DNA of 64,000 bases, taken from NCBI RefSeq assembly GCF_034120055.1, contig NZ_CP139368.1, positions 2,480,001-2,544,000 of the forward strand, in the 5' to 3' direction. The notes beneath the pieces were generated by a model. The model did no database searches. It had not been told where the DNA came from and saw only the letters and a program-made list of their open reading frames with translations. The position numbers were made by a program, and so were the translations under genes. This document shows, piece by piece, positions 38,199-48,766 of this stretch; the stretch's first letter is position 1, and each line of letters opens with the position of its first letter. This stretch comes from Microbacterium rhizosphaerae (lineage in GTDB: Bacteria > Actinomycetota > Actinomycetes > Actinomycetales > Microbacteriaceae).

Positions 38199-38864
38199 AT
38201 GAGCGACATCATGGTGTCCGTTCGCGGCGAGCACGAGCTGCGGGTCACGCCCGAACGTGCCGTCGTGCGGCTGACGGTGACGGCGGACGGACCGCAGCGC
38301 GGCGCAGTCGTCGAGCGCATCGCGGCGCTCGCCGAACCCCTACGGGACGAGCTGGCGGCGCACCAGGCGTCCGGGGCCGTCGCCGAGTGGTCGAGCGAGC
38401 GCATCTCGGTGTGGGCGGATCGCCCCTGGAACGCGGACGGCGCTCGGCTCGCGCTCGTGCACCACGGCACGATCGGCATCACCGCCGAGTTCGCCGACAC
38501 GACGGCCGCATCGGACTGGGTGGGCTCGGTCGGGCTGCGCGACGGCGTGCGCGTGGACGGAGTCGACTGGAGGCTCACGCCCGAGACCCGCGCCGCGCGT
38601 GAGAGGGAGGCGGCCACCGCGGCCGTCGGCGTCGCCGTCGCCCGTGCGACCGCGTACGCATCCGCCCTGGGCCTGTCGACGGTCACCCCGCTCGAGGTCG
38701 CCGATCTGGGCCTGCTCGGCCATCCCGACCAGGTCGGTGCGCCCATGCCGAAGATGATGCGGGCGGCCGCATTCGCCGATGCGGGGTCGGCTCCCGACCT
38801 CGGACTGCGTCCTGCCGACATCGTGGTGTCGGCAGCCGTCGAGGCTCGCTTCTCGGCCCGATGA
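38199..38864 (+). CDS. SIMPL-domain (DUF541) protein
   Basis: A 221-residue protein with the SIMPL/DUF541 pattern: an N-terminal VSVRGEHELRVTPERAVVRLTV and a C-terminal AATAAVGVAVARATAYASALGL helix followed by a short beta region. Members are usually periplasmic, but no signal peptide is visible here. Function is not established. ATG lies six bases after a -10-like TAGGCT. It overlaps the M20 peptidase start by four bases. Confidence 0.85.
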   Translation: MSDIMVSVRGEHELRVTPERAVVRLTVTADGPQRGAVVERIAALAEPLRDELAAHQASGAVAEWSSERISVWADRPWNADGARLALVHHGTIGITAEFADTTAASDWVGSVGLRDGVRVDGVDWRLTPETRAAREREAATAAVGVAVARATAYASALGLSTVTPLEVADLGLLGHPDQVGAPMPKMMRAAAFADAGSAPDLGLRPADIVVSAAVEARFSAR

Positions 38865-40231
38865 GCGGGGCGGATCTGCCGGCTTCCGCACAGAGGACCC
38901 GCGTCATCCCCCGCGCGGGGGCCGCGGAGCGGCTCTCCCGCATGATCGCCCTTCCGACGGTGTCCGCCGAGATCGACGTGCGGGGCCACCGGCCCTTCGA
39001 GGCGTTCGCCGAGCTCATCGGCGAGCTGTACCCGCTCGTGGTCGAGCACCTGTCGTGCGAGCGGATCACCGACCTCGGCCTGTTGTACCGCTGGCGGGGC
39101 CGCGACAGCGGAGCCGACCCACTCGTGCTGATGGCGCACTTCGACGTCGTCCCCGTGGACGAGACGGACGCCTGGACCCATCCCCCGTTCGCCGGCGTCA
39201 TCGCGGACGGTTTCGTGTACGGGCGTGGCGCCCTCGACGACAAGGGACCGCTGCTCGCGGTGCTCGAGGCGGCGGAGAACCTGCTCGCGGCCGGATTCGC
39301 CCCCGCTCGCGATGTCTACCTCTCGTTCGGCGGCAACGAGGAGACGTCCGGCAGCGCGGCCGAGGCGATCTCCGACACGCTTCGCGACCGCGGCGTGACG
39401 CCGTGGCTCGTGCTCGACGAGGGCGGAGCGGTCGTACCGTCGCCTTTCCCCTACGTCCGCGGCGACATGGCGATGGTCGGCGTCGCCGAGAAGGGCGCGG
39501 TCACCATCGAGCTCTCCGCCCGCGGCGAGGGCGGTCACGCCTCCGCTCCCCCGAGCATGACGGCCGTGCGTCGTGTGGCGCGCGCGGTCGATCGACTGGG
39601 CCCCGGCACGTTCCGCCCGCGCACACCCCGCGCGATCTCACGGATGCTCGAGCTGTTCGCCCCCCGCACGCGGGGGCTCGCGCGACTCGGCTATCGCCTG
39701 CTCGCCGCGGTTCCCCCGCTCTCGGCTCGCGCGCTCGCGGCGATGGGCGGCGAAGGGGCGGCCTTCGTCCGCACGACCGTGGCCGCCACGATGCAGTCCG
39801 GCGGCACGGCGGCGAACGTCCTGCCATCGCAGGCCTCCGCGACGATCAACCTGCGCATCGCCCTGGGCGAGACGGTCGAGAGCACCGTTCGACGGGTCCG
39901 CCGCCGCATCGCCGACCCCGAGGTCGCGGTGACGGTCGTGCAGGGCGACGACCCGTCACCCGAATCTTCGGCAGAGAACGCGCAATTCGCCCTGATCACG
40001 GCGGCGGTGGATGCGTCGCATCCCGGTGCCGCCACCGTTCCCTACCTCATGATGCAGGCCAGCGACGCCCGGCACTTCCACCGCTTCTCGCCCGCCGTGT
40101 ACCGCTTCGCGCCGCTCGCCATGAACGCGGAGCTGCGTGCGACGATCCACGGAGTCGACGAGCGGGTCGAGATCGCCGAGCTCGAGCGCGGGGAGCGATT
40201 CCATCGGGCGCTCATCGAGGGGCTAAAGTAG
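38861..40231 (+). CDS. M20-family metallopeptidase
   Basis: A 456-residue zinc peptidase. Seen: LVLMAHFDVVPVDE with a metal His/Asp, GRGALDDKGPLLAVLEA, catalytic SFGGNEETSGS (Glu base), VLDEGG, and GEGGHASAPPSMTA at the start of the dimerisation domain. The size and loops fit the dipeptidase/Cps1-like group. It is coupled to the SIMPL gene. The substrate peptide is unknown. Confidence 0.93.
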   Translation: MSGADLPASAQRTRVIPRAGAAERLSRMIALPTVSAEIDVRGHRPFEAFAELIGELYPLVVEHLSCERITDLGLLYRWRGRDSGADPLVLMAHFDVVPVDETDAWTHPPFAGVIADGFVYGRGALDDKGPLLAVLEAAENLLAAGFAPARDVYLSFGGNEETSGSAAEAISDTLRDRGVTPWLVLDEGGAVVPSPFPYVRGDMAMVGVAEKGAVTIELSARGEGGHASAPPSMTAVRRVARAVDRLGPGTFRPRTPRAISRMLELFAPRTRGLARLGYRLLAAVPPLSARALAAMGGEGAAFVRTTVAATMQSGGTAANVLPSQASATINLRIALGETVESTVRRVRRRIADPEVAVTVVQGDDPSPESSAENAQFALITAAVDASHPGAATVPYLMMQASDARHFHRFSPAVYRFAPLAMNAELRATIHGVDERVEIAELERGERFHRALIEGLK

Positions 40232-40241
40232 CCGCGCCCGA

Positions 40242-40263
40242 CCCTTCGACAGGCTCAGGGACC
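40242..40263. repeat. REP-like half-site
   Basis: cccttcgacaggctcaggg followed by acc is the inverse half of the palindrome at 18153-18206. It lies between the M20 and MFS genes. Confidence 0.7.
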
Positions 40264-40283
40264 GACGCTGCGAAGGAGCACGC

Positions 40284-41762
40284 ATGACCCCACGCGAGAG
40301 CACCCGCGCATCGCGCGTCACGCTCGGCACGCTCGCCGGCGTCGTCGGCTTCCTGGCGTTCGTCGAGTTCACGAGCGGCGTCCTGCAGGGGTACTACACC
40401 CCGATGCTGACGAACATCGCGCGGCACCTCGGCATCCACGATGCCGACGTGAACTGGCTGGAGGGCACCCAGCTCATGCTGTCCGCTCTCGTGGTCCCCG
40501 CGTTCGCGAAGCTCGGCGACATGGTCGGTCACAAGCGGATGCTGCTCATCTCGACGGCGTTGACGGCAGCGGCCGCCCTGGTGCTGCCGTTCACGGCGTC
40601 GTTCCCGGTGTTCCTCACGGCGTGGGCGCTCATGGGCTTCTACGTCGTGTGGCTGCCGCTCGAGATCGCGCTGATCTGGTCGCGGTCGCGCAGCATGGCG
40701 GGGCGCTCGACGATCACCGCGCGCGCCGCAGGGTTCCTCGTCGCAGCTCTCGAGTCCGGGGCGATCATCGGGGCGCTCGTCGGCGGAGCGCTCGTGGATG
40801 CGCTGCCCCTCACCATCGTGCTCCTCATCCCCGCCCTCGCCGTCGTCATCTGCTTCTTCGTCGTCATGTTCGGCGTGAAGGAGTCGCCCAACCCCGTCGG
40901 CGGTCGCTTCGACACGGTCGGCCTCGTCCTCATCTCCGTCGCGCTCATCGCCTTCACGGGCGGCCTCAGCCTGCTGCGTCTGAACGGCCCCTCCGACCCC
41001 TGGGGGTGGGCGGTCGTCGCGCTCGGCGTGCTCCTCGTCTGGCCGTTCGCCGGATGGGAGCTGCGGCGCGACGACCCGCTCATCGACGTGCGGATGTTCC
41101 GGTCGCCCGACCTCGGCCCGGTGTTCCTCACCGCCGGGCTCTTCGGCGTCAGCGTCCTCGGCGCGCAGGCGCCGCTGTCGACCTTCGCGCGCACCGATCC
41201 CGCCGTGTACGGCTACGGGCTCGGGACGACCGGGTTCCAGACGTCGCTCATCATCGGCATCTACCTCATCGCGATGATCACCGGCGCGCTGCTCTTCCCG
41301 CTCGTCGCGAGGCGCACGACGCCGCGCCTGACCCTCATCGGCGCGGCCGTGCTCGTGGGCATCGGCTTCCTGCTGTTCCTGCCGTTCCACACCTCGTACG
41401 GACAGCTCGTCACGAACATGGTGATCGTCGGACTGGGCTCGGGAGCGCTGGTGGCCGCTCTCCCGGCGGCCGCCGCATCCGCTGCCCCCGCCACCCAGAC
41501 CGGCGTGGCCACGGGCCTCACGAACTCGGTGAAGACGGTGGGCGGCGCGATCGCGTCGTGCGTCTTCGGGATCGCCCTGCTGCACGGCACGACGGGTGCC
41601 GCCAGCGCCGCGGGCGGAACGGCCGGATCGTTCGCCGGGTACGTCACCGTCTGGGTCGTCTGCGGAGTCACGGCCCTCGTGGCGGCCGTGCTGCTGCTGT
41701 TCGTTCCGAAGCAGGCCTTCAGCGACCGTGCGGACGAAGCCGTCGCGGCGACCGCGCGCTGA
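40284..41762 (+). CDS. DHA2-like MFS transporter
   Basis: A 492-residue, about 14-TM transporter (EmrB/QacA-like). Seen: the N-terminal loop LEGTQLMLSALVVPAFAKLGDMVGHKRMLLIS (motif A core GDMVGHKRM) and motif C-like AALESGAIIGALVGGALV. AAGGAG lies before the ATG, directly after the REP-like half-site. Efflux substrate unknown; no adjacent regulator. Confidence 0.9.
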   Translation: MTPRESTRASRVTLGTLAGVVGFLAFVEFTSGVLQGYYTPMLTNIARHLGIHDADVNWLEGTQLMLSALVVPAFAKLGDMVGHKRMLLISTALTAAAALVLPFTASFPVFLTAWALMGFYVVWLPLEIALIWSRSRSMAGRSTITARAAGFLVAALESGAIIGALVGGALVDALPLTIVLLIPALAVVICFFVVMFGVKESPNPVGGRFDTVGLVLISVALIAFTGGLSLLRLNGPSDPWGWAVVALGVLLVWPFAGWELRRDDPLIDVRMFRSPDLGPVFLTAGLFGVSVLGAQAPLSTFARTDPAVYGYGLGTTGFQTSLIIGIYLIAMITGALLFPLVARRTTPRLTLIGAAVLVGIGFLLFLPFHTSYGQLVTNMVIVGLGSGALVAALPAAAASAAPATQTGVATGLTNSVKTVGGAIASCVFGIALLHGTTGAASAAGGTAGSFAGYVTVWVVCGVTALVAAVLLLFVPKQAFSDRADEAVAATAR

Positions 41763-42239
41763 TCAGTCGCCGACGCGGTTGCGTGTGCGCATGGCGCGCT
41801 CGGCCTCGCGCTTGTCCTCGCGCTCGCGGATCGTCTGGCGCTTCTCGTACTCGCGCTTGCCCTTGGCGACGGCCAGCTCGACCTTCGCGCGACCGTCGGA
41901 GAAGTACAGCCGGAGCGGGATGAGCGTGTAGCCGCCGGCGGAGATCGCGTGCGAGAGCTTCACGATCTCCTCCTTGTGCAGGAGGAGCTTGCGCGTGCGC
42001 TTGGAGGCATGGTTCGTCCAGTGCCCCTGCGAGTACTCCGGGATGTGCACGGCGTCGAGGTACGCCTCGCCGCCGTCGATGTACGCGTAGCCGTCGGTGA
42101 GATTCGCCCGCCCTTGACGCAGCGACTTGACCTCGGTGCCCGTGAGCACGAGTCCCGCCTCGTACGTCTTCTCGATCGTGTACTCGTGGCGCGCGCGTCG
42201 ATTGGTCGCGACGACCTTCTCTCCGCGTTCCCTGGGCAT
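41763..42239 (-). CDS. smpB: SsrA-binding protein
   Basis: A 158-residue OB-fold protein that delivers tmRNA to stalled ribosomes. Seen: [35 protein letters not shown] (cited by core [10 protein letters not shown]), [31 protein letters not shown] and the C-terminal basic helix [18 protein letters not shown]. It is the last gene of the prfB-ftsE-ftsX-smpB order typical of actinobacteria. Confidence 0.97.
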   Translation of the reverse strand: MPRERGEKVVATNRRARHEYTIEKTYEAGLVLTGTEVKSLRQGRANLTDGYAYIDGGEAYLDAVHIPEYSQGHWTNHASKRTRKLLLHKEEIVKLSHAISAGGYTLIPLRLYFSDGRAKVELAVAKGKREYEKRQTIREREDKREAERAMRTRNRVGD

Positions 42240-42265
42240 GGCTCTCTCCTGATCTGCGTGGTTCC

Positions 42266-42290
42266 GCTCCCCGAGCCGGTCGAGGGTGGG
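42266..42290. repeat. REP-like half-site upstream of smpB
   Basis: gctccccgagccggtcgag and a few more bases match the half-site seen in the hairpin at 18153-18206. It lies in the 85-base ftsX-smpB gap. Confidence 0.65.
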
Positions 42291-42324
42291 CAGCCTGTCA
42301 GTGTACTACGGGCGCTGCACAGAC

Positions 42325-43235
42325 CTACGCGTGCAGCCAGCGCCGGATGGCGAATCCGCCCGACACCGCCGCCAGCACGACCCCGATCGCGATGACGATC
42401 GGAACGACGACGGCGACATCGCCCATGCCGACCCACGTCGTCACGAACCCGATGCGCGAGCGCAGGTAGTCCGCGACTCCGAATCGCACGATCGCCCACA
42501 CGGCCGCGCTCGCCAGGATCGAGCCGATGAGCGCGGCGATGACGCCCTCGAGCACGAACGGCGTCTGAATGAACCGGTTGGATGCGCCGACCAGCCGCAT
42601 GATGCCGATCTCCCGCCTTCGGGCGTAGGCGGACAATCGGATGGTCGTCGCGATCAGCAGGACTGCCGCGACGAGCATCAGGGCGGCGATGCCGACGGCG
42701 ATGTAGGTCGCGACGTTCAGCGCCGAGAACAGCGGCTGCAGGTACTGCAGCTGATCCTTCACCTCTTCGACGCCCTGCATCCCGTTGAACGCCTCGATGA
42801 TCGCGTCGGACTTGCTCTGGTCGACGAGGTTGATGGAGAACGTGGCGTTGATCTGGTCGGGCGTGATGATCGTCTTGTAGTCGTCGCCGAGCTGCTCGAT
42901 CGCCTTCTGGTACGCCTGCTGGTTGGTCTGGAACGTCGTCGTGCGGATGAGGGCCTTCAGCGCCGGGCTCTCCAGCTTCTGCTTGACCGCGTCGATCTGC
43001 TGCGGGGTCGCGACCCCCTGCGTGCACGTGCGTGCCGTCGACACGGACGTGCACATGTAGACCGCGACCTGGGCGCGGTCCACCCAGAAGTCGCGCATCT
43101 TGCCGACCTGCATCTGCATGAGGATCGCCGAGCCCACGAACGTCAGCGACACGAATGTGACCAGGACGACGGAGATGACCATGGACGCATTGCGCCGCAG
43201 GCTCGTCATCGCCTCGCCGAAGATCAGCCCGACCC

Positions 43236-43239
<4 letters not shown>
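42325..43239 (-). CDS. ftsX: Cell-division protein FtsX
   Basis: A 304-residue permease-like protein with one TM near residue 25, an extracytoplasmic domain (about 50-165; CTSVSTARTCTQGVATPQQ), and three C-terminal TMs in an FtsX/MacB domain (REIGIMRLVGASNRFIQTPFVLEG). With FtsE it couples ATP hydrolysis to activation of a peptidoglycan hydrolase. Its ATG overlaps the ftsE stop by four bases. Confidence 0.95.
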
Positions 43240-44321
<1,082 letters not shown>

Positions 44322-44333
44322 GGCGTTGTCAGC

Positions 44334-44918
44334 CTAGGGCGTGTCTCCTAACCGTTTGAGCCAGAGGGTGATGGCTCTTAGGACGGCTCCGCCGCGGTAG
44401 GTGAGGGCGAGTTTGTCGTAGCGGGTGGCGAGGCCGCGCCACTGCTTGTCTTCGTTGAAGCCGCGTTCGACGACGTTTCGGCCCTTGTAGTCCTGGATGT
44501 CGTAGCTGACCGGCCGCCCGCCGCGGGAGCCGCGCCGTTTGCGATGGCCCTGCTGGTCCGACGGCTCGGGTATGACGGCGACGATGTCCCGGTCCCGCAG
44601 GTGCTGCCGGATCGCACGGGACGAGTACGCCTTGTCGCCGCGGAGCCGGTCAGGGCGGGTGCGCGGCCTTCCGGGTCCGCGCCGGGCGACTTTGAGGTGG
44701 TCCATCAGGACGGGGAACATCGGCGCGTCGCCGGCTTGTCCCGGCCCGACGAGCACCACCAGCGGACGCCCGCGACCGTCGACGAGGTGATGGATCTTCG
44801 TGCTCAAACCGCCGCGTGACCGGCCGATCGCATGGTCAGGCGGTTCCTCGCGCAGATTCTTGTAACTCGAGAGAGCCCCCTGTGTCGCGCCGAAGGTTCG
44901 TCGCGTGCTGATGCGCAC
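44334..44918 (-). CDS. IS5-family transposase, OrfB (catalytic C-terminal part)
   Basis: 194 residues carrying most of a DDE transposase: SSYKNLREEPPDHAIGRSRGG, the second Asp in LRGDKAYSSRAI and the Glu region NVVERGFNEDKQWRGLATRYDKLA. It is in the +1 frame relative to OrfA and would be fused to it by slippage at a run of five G/C (44876-44880), a pattern seen in the IS427 group. Its TAG stop is completed by the flanking target base pairs rather than by the IS itself. Confidence 0.88.
   Translation of the reverse strand: MRISTRRTFGATQGALSSYKNLREEPPDHAIGRSRGGLSTKIHHLVDGRGRPLVVLVGPGQAGDAPMFPVLMDHLKVARRGPGRPRTRPDRLRGDKAYSSRAIRQHLRDRDIVAVIPEPSDQQGHRKRRGSRGGRPVSYDIQDYKGRNVVERGFNEDKQWRGLATRYDKLALTYRGGAVLRAITLWLKRLGDTP
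44337..44353. repeat. Terminal inverted repeat of the IS (left)
   Basis: GGGCGTGTCTCCTAACC, perfect inverse of 45263-45279. It is flanked outside by TA (44335-44336), matching TA at the other end. Confidence 0.9.
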
Positions 44919-45255
44919 GGTTGATCGTGGAGTCCACGCTCACCGCCCAATCGATCTCACCGGCAGCGTCGGCGTCAGCGAGGATCTCCGCGTAGATCCG
45001 ATCCCACGTGCCATCGCCGCTGAACCGGCGGTGCCGCTTCCACGCCGTCTGCCACGGCCCGAACTCGGCAGGCAGGTCACGCCATGGCGAACCGGTCCGG
45101 TACCGCCACACGATCCCCTCCACGACCCGCCGGTGATCCTGGAAAGGGCGACCGCCCTTCCGCGACGCGACCGGCATCAACGGCTCGATCCGAGCCCACG
45201 CAGCATCCGACAGCGACTCAGTACGCGACACGCTCACCAGCCTGCCGCCAACCAC
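44836..45255 (-). CDS. IS5-family transposase, OrfA (N-terminal part)
   Basis: 139 residues with the DUF4096-like N-terminal helix-turn-helix region (SDAAWARIEPLMP, RVVEGIVWRYRTGSPWRDLP, TAWKRHRRFSGDGTWDRI) and the first catalytic Asp in VSVDSTINRAHQHATNLRRDTGG. It overlaps OrfB by about 80 bases. Whether the frame break is programmed or a mutation cannot be decided here. Confidence 0.87.
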   Translation of the reverse strand: MVGGRLVSVSRTESLSDAAWARIEPLMPVASRKGGRPFQDHRRVVEGIVWRYRTGSPWRDLPAEFGPWQTAWKRHRRFSGDGTWDRIYAEILADADAAGEIDWAVSVDSTINRAHQHATNLRRDTGGSLELQESARGTA

Positions 45256-45262
45256 CCCGACA

Positions 45263-45279
45263 GGTTAGGAGACACGCCC
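45263..45279. repeat. Terminal inverted repeat of the IS (right)
   Basis: GGTTAGGAGACACGCCC, inverse of 44337-44353, followed by the duplicated TA at 45280-45281. Confidence 0.9.
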
Positions 45280-45360
45280 TAGGCGGCTCCGCATGCACGA
45301 GGGCGAGCGACACCCGACCCACGGCAACCCGATAGGCGCTGCCGTCCGGACACGCCGGGA

Positions 45361-46473
45361 TCAGTCGTCGTCGTCGCCGCGCTTGCGCCAGCGGATGCCC
45401 GCGGCGATGAAGCCGTCGAGGTCGCCGTCGAACACGGTCGCGGGATTGCCCACCTCGTAGCCGGTGCGCAGGTCCTTGACGAGCTGCTGGCCGTAGAGGA
45501 AGTACGAGCGCATCTGGTCGCCCCAGCTCGCGGTGATGACCCCCGCGAGTTCCTTCTTCTTGGCGGCCTCCTCCTCGCGCTTGAGCAGCAGCAGGCGGGT
45601 CTGGAGCACGCGCATCGCTGCGGCACGGTTCTGGATCTGCGACTTCTCGTTCTGCATCGACACGACGATGCCGGTGGGCAGGTGGGTGATGCGCACCGCC
45701 GAGTCGGTCGTGTTGACCGACTGTCCCCCCGGGCCCGACGAGCGGAAGACGTCGACGCGGATGTCGCCCTCGGGGATGTCGACCTCGACGGCCTCCTCCA
45801 TCACGGGGATGACCTCGACGGCGGCGAAGCTCGTCTGCCTCTTGTCGGCCGAGCCGAACGGGCTGATGCGGGCGAGCCGGTGCGTGCCGGCTTCGACCGA
45901 CAGCGTGCCGTAGGCGTACGGCGCATCCACCTCGAAGGTGGCCGACTTGATGCCCGCGCCCTCCGCGTACGAGGTGTCCATGACCTTGACCGGATACTTG
46001 TGCCGCTCGGCCCAGCGCAGGTACATCCGCATCAGCATCTCGGCGAAGTCCGTGGCGTCGTCGCCGCCCGCGCCGGAGCGGATCGTCACGACGGCGGAGC
46101 GGTCGTCGTACTCGCCGTCGAGGAGTGTCTGCACCTCGAGCTCGCCCACGATGTCCTCGAGCTCGGCCAGCTCGCGGCGCGCCTCCTCCGCGGAGTCCTC
46201 GTCATCCATCTCGATCGCCAGCTCGACGAGCACGTCGAGGTCGTCGAGACGCTGCTCGATGTCGGCGATGCGCTTGTACTCCGACTGGCGGTGGCTCAGG
46301 GCGCTCGTGACCTTCTGCGCCTTGTCGACGTCGTCCCAGAGATCGGGGGCGCCGGCCTCCTCGCTCAGGCGGGCGATCTCTGCCTTCAGGTTGGGGACGT
46401 CGACCACCGCCTGGATATCGGCGAACGTGGAGCGCAGGGCCTGTATGTCGGCGGACAGATCGAGATCGAGCAT
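45361..46473 (-). CDS. prfB: Peptide chain release factor 2
   Basis: A 370-residue class I release factor for UGA and UAA. Seen: the codon-recognition tripeptide SPF in [12 protein letters not shown], and [21 protein letters not shown] with the GGQ motif. No internal UGA or frameshift signal is present, unlike E. coli prfB. It heads the conserved prfB-ftsE-ftsX-smpB set but is now separated from ftsE by an IS. Confidence 0.97.
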   Translation of the reverse strand: MLDLDLSADIQALRSTFADIQAVVDVPNLKAEIARLSEEAGAPDLWDDVDKAQKVTSALSHRQSEYKRIADIEQRLDDLDVLVELAIEMDDEDSAEEARRELAELEDIVGELEVQTLLDGEYDDRSAVVTIRSGAGGDDATDFAEMLMRMYLRWAERHKYPVKVMDTSYAEGAGIKSATFEVDAPYAYGTLSVEAGTHRLARISPFGSADKRQTSFAAVEVIPVMEEAVEVDIPEGDIRVDVFRSSGPGGQSVNTTDSAVRITHLPTGIVVSMQNEKSQIQNRAAAMRVLQTRLLLLKREEEAAKKKELAGVITASWGDQMRSYFLYGQQLVKDLRTGYEVGNPATVFDGDLDGFIAAGIRWRKRGDDDD

Positions 46474-46498
46474 GACACTCCAGCGTAACGTGGATGCC

Positions 46499-47815
46499 GT
46501 GACCGACGCGCCCGATTCCCTCTCGGTGCGGGACGTCGTCTGGCGCCTCGCGCCGATGATCTACGGTCCGACGGTGCTTTTCGCCCTCGGCGAGGGCGCC
46601 ATCATCCCGCTGCTCCCGATCTATGCGACGCGCCTGGGCGCCGGCGTGGCGATGGCCGCCCTGATCGGCGCCGCCCTCGTGGTCGGTCAGGTCTGCGGCA
46701 ACCTCCCCGCCGGCTGGGCCGTGGCGCGCTTCGGCGAGCGGATCACGATGGCCTGCGCCGGCGGTCTCGCTCTCGTCGGACTCGCCGGCATGCTGCTGGC
46801 GCCGAGCCTCGGCGTGCTCGCGGCATCCGTGTTCGTCATCGGCTTCTGCGCCGCGACCTTCGGGCTCGCCCGTCACTCGTTCATGACGACACGCGTGCCG
46901 CTGGCCTTCCGTGCGCGCGCGCTGTCGCTGCTCGGCGGAGCGTTCCGCCTCGGCACGTTCATCGGCCCGTTCGTCACGGCGGCGCTGCTCGCGATCTTCG
47001 GGAACGACCACGCGGCCATCTGGTTCTTCGGCGCCTGCCTGCTCGCCACGATCCTGCTCGTGATGCTCGGTCCTGACCCGGAGCGGCAGCTGGTGACGCG
47101 CTCGGCCCCCGTCCGGGACGATCTGGTCGAGGACACCGGCGAGGCGGTGACGGGCTCGGTCTCGACCGCCGCGCTGCGGCGCCACGAGGGCGACACGGCT
47201 GCGCGCGCCGGCGTCTTCCCGACGATGTGGCGCTATCGCTCGGTGCTCTCCCGGCTCGGACTGGCCGCCGCATCCCTCTCCGCCATCCGCTCGGCACGGC
47301 AGGTCGTGCTGCCGCTGTGGGGCGTCTCGATCGGCCTCGACGCCCAGACCATCGCCCTCGTGGTGGGCGTCTCCGGCGCGATCGACTTCGCGCTCTTCTA
47401 TGCGAGCGGCCAGGTCATGGACCGCTTCGGACGCCTCTGGGCCGCGCTGCCGGCCATGCTGCTCATGGGATGCGGCTTCCTCGCGCTGTCGTTCACGCAC
47501 GGGGCGTCGGACGCCGCCATGTGGTTCGCGATGTTCGCCGCGGTGCTCGGCGTCGGAAACGGGTTGTCGAGCGGCATCCTGCTGACCCTCGGCGCGGATG
47601 TCGCGCCGCAGGCGGACCCGGCGGCGTTCCTCGGCTCGTGGCGGACGCTGACGGATGCGGGCGGCGCCGCCGCTCCCCTCATCGTGTCGGCGATCACGGC
47701 ACTGTCGTCGCTCGCCCTCGCGACCGGGGCGATGGGGCTCGTCGGCCTGTTGGGGGCCGGTGCGTTCGTGCGGTGGGTGCCTCGGTCCGTCCCGCGGGGC
47801 AGGGCCGGCGCGTGA
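46499..47815 (+). CDS. MFS transporter
   Basis: A 438-residue, 12-TM MFS protein with [21 protein letters not shown], motif A-like [16 protein letters not shown] and the second-half [19 protein letters not shown] start at 46499 lies seven bases after a -10-like TAACGT, and the reading upstream overlaps divergent prfB. The extended cytoplasmic loop between TM6 and TM7 is acidic/polar. Substrate unknown. Confidence 0.9.
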   Translation: MTDAPDSLSVRDVVWRLAPMIYGPTVLFALGEGAIIPLLPIYATRLGAGVAMAALIGAALVVGQVCGNLPAGWAVARFGERITMACAGGLALVGLAGMLLAPSLGVLAASVFVIGFCAATFGLARHSFMTTRVPLAFRARALSLLGGAFRLGTFIGPFVTAALLAIFGNDHAAIWFFGACLLATILLVMLGPDPERQLVTRSAPVRDDLVEDTGEAVTGSVSTAALRRHEGDTAARAGVFPTMWRYRSVLSRLGLAAASLSAIRSARQVVLPLWGVSIGLDAQTIALVVGVSGAIDFALFYASGQVMDRFGRLWAALPAMLLMGCGFLALSFTHGASDAAMWFAMFAAVLGVGNGLSSGILLTLGADVAPQADPAAFLGSWRTLTDAGGAAAPLIVSAITALSSLALATGAMGLVGLLGAGAFVRWVPRSVPRGRAGA

Positions 47816-47852
47816 CGGCGGCCGCGGGCAACGTGCTCCGCGACCGCCCTCC

Positions 47853-47870
47853 GCCCGCTCGAGAGCGGGC
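47853..47870 (+). terminator. Hairpin after MFS gene
   Basis: GCCCGCTC-GA-GAGCGGGC begins 38 bases beyond the MFS stop. The loop is tight, so one or two closing pairs would open. Confidence 0.5.
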
Positions 47871-48044
47871 CGCATCTCTGGCTGATTGCTGACGACCTCC
47901 GTTCATGGGTCGCACACTGTGGGGTTGCGGCGACTCGTCGTGGTGGGCGAACTGCGATGTACGTGATCCCCTTTCGATCCCTTATCGGTTGGCCTAAGCT
48001 ACAAACGCCGCTCTGGGGGCGGCTATCGGGTGAACTACGGATCG

Positions 48045-48068
48045 GGGCGTAGGACTACGCCCTAGGGC
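48045..48068. promoter_or_regulatory. Dyads upstream of the LuxR-type regulator
   Basis: GGGCGTAG-GA-CTACGCCC (48045-48062) overlaps GCCCTAGGGC (48059-48068), two perfect palindromes about 50 bases before the regulator's ATG. They are candidate operators, possibly autoregulatory. Confidence 0.45.
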
Positions 48069-48115
48069 ATGCGTTCGCCGTGACCCGGAACGACGTACGC
48101 AGGCGGAGCGTCGGA

Positions 48116-48745
48116 ATGGACATCCATGTGCGAATAGCGAAGGCGCTGATCGTGGCAGCGCCGGCCGCTCTCGATGCGTACGCGAGCCTCGTCGGCCGGC
48201 TCGGCCTGGTGGCGATCACACACTCCAGCCGCGTCGGCGTCACGGCATCCCTCGCTTCCGAGCCCGCGATCGCGATCCTCGAGGTGGAATCGGGGGGATG
48301 CAGCCTGCTGCGCGAGCTGCGCGACCGCTACGCCGACGATCTTCCCGTGATCCTCGTCTCAGCCGAGCGCACGACCTCCGCCGACGTCGTGGCCGGCCTG
48401 CTCGTCGGGGCCGACGACTATGCGTCGGAGTCCATGGACGAGGAGGAATTCCTCGCACGCGTGCGGCGCCTCCTCGAGCGACGGCACCGCTCCGCCGAGC
48501 AGGCGAGCGACTTCGAGCGGCTGAGCAGCCTCACCGACCGCGAGCGGCAGGTGCTGGCGCTCATCGCGTCCGGCATGACTCAGAAGCAGGTCGCGACGAC
48601 GCTCGGCATCAGCATCAAGACGGTCGGCGCGCACGTCCAGAACCTGCTCGTCAAGCTCGGCGTGCACTCGCGAGTCGAGGCGGTCGCCTTGGCGACTCGG
48701 GTGGATGCCGCGGCCCCCGCGGCGATGTCGCTCCTGTCGGCGTGA
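48116..48745 (+). CDS. LuxR-type response regulator with degenerate receiver domain
   Basis: A 209-residue protein: receiver-like domain (about 7-125) and a clear LuxR helix-turn-helix (LTDRERQVLALIASGMTQKQ, SIKTVGAHVQNLLVKLGV). The receiver lacks the usual chemistry: the acidic pair after beta-1 is Ala-Ala (LIVAAP), the phospho-Asp position is Glu56 (AILEVES), and the conserved Lys is missing (GADDYASESMDEEE). It may be constitutively active or signal by another route. Convergent with the Tad locus, possibly its regulator. ATG 48116 has GGAG upstream; GTG 48080 is an alternative. Confidence 0.82.
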   Translation: MDIHVRIAKALIVAAPAALDAYASLVGRLGLVAITHSSRVGVTASLASEPAIAILEVESGGCSLLRELRDRYADDLPVILVSAERTTSADVVAGLLVGADDYASESMDEEEFLARVRRLLERRHRSAEQASDFERLSSLTDRERQVLALIASGMTQKQVATTLGISIKTVGAHVQNLLVKLGVHSRVEAVALATRVDAAAPAAMSLLSA

Positions 48746-48766
48746 GCCAGCCCCGCCGGGCGCGCA

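Larger units (their letters stand above)
44337..45279 (-). mobile_element. 943-bp IS5-family (IS427-like) insertion sequence
   Basis: Bounded by 17-base perfect inverted repeats and a TA duplication (the site reads GCCTAGGC when the IS is removed). It carries OrfA and OrfB of a DDE transposase. It separates prfB from ftsE, genes normally adjacent, and ends 15 bases before the ftsE start codon. The intact repeats and open frames suggest recent insertion. Confidence 0.92.

Noticed and set aside
45361..46473. Programmed frameshift in prfB
   Set aside because: The frame is open throughout with no internal UGA, unlike the E. coli gene.
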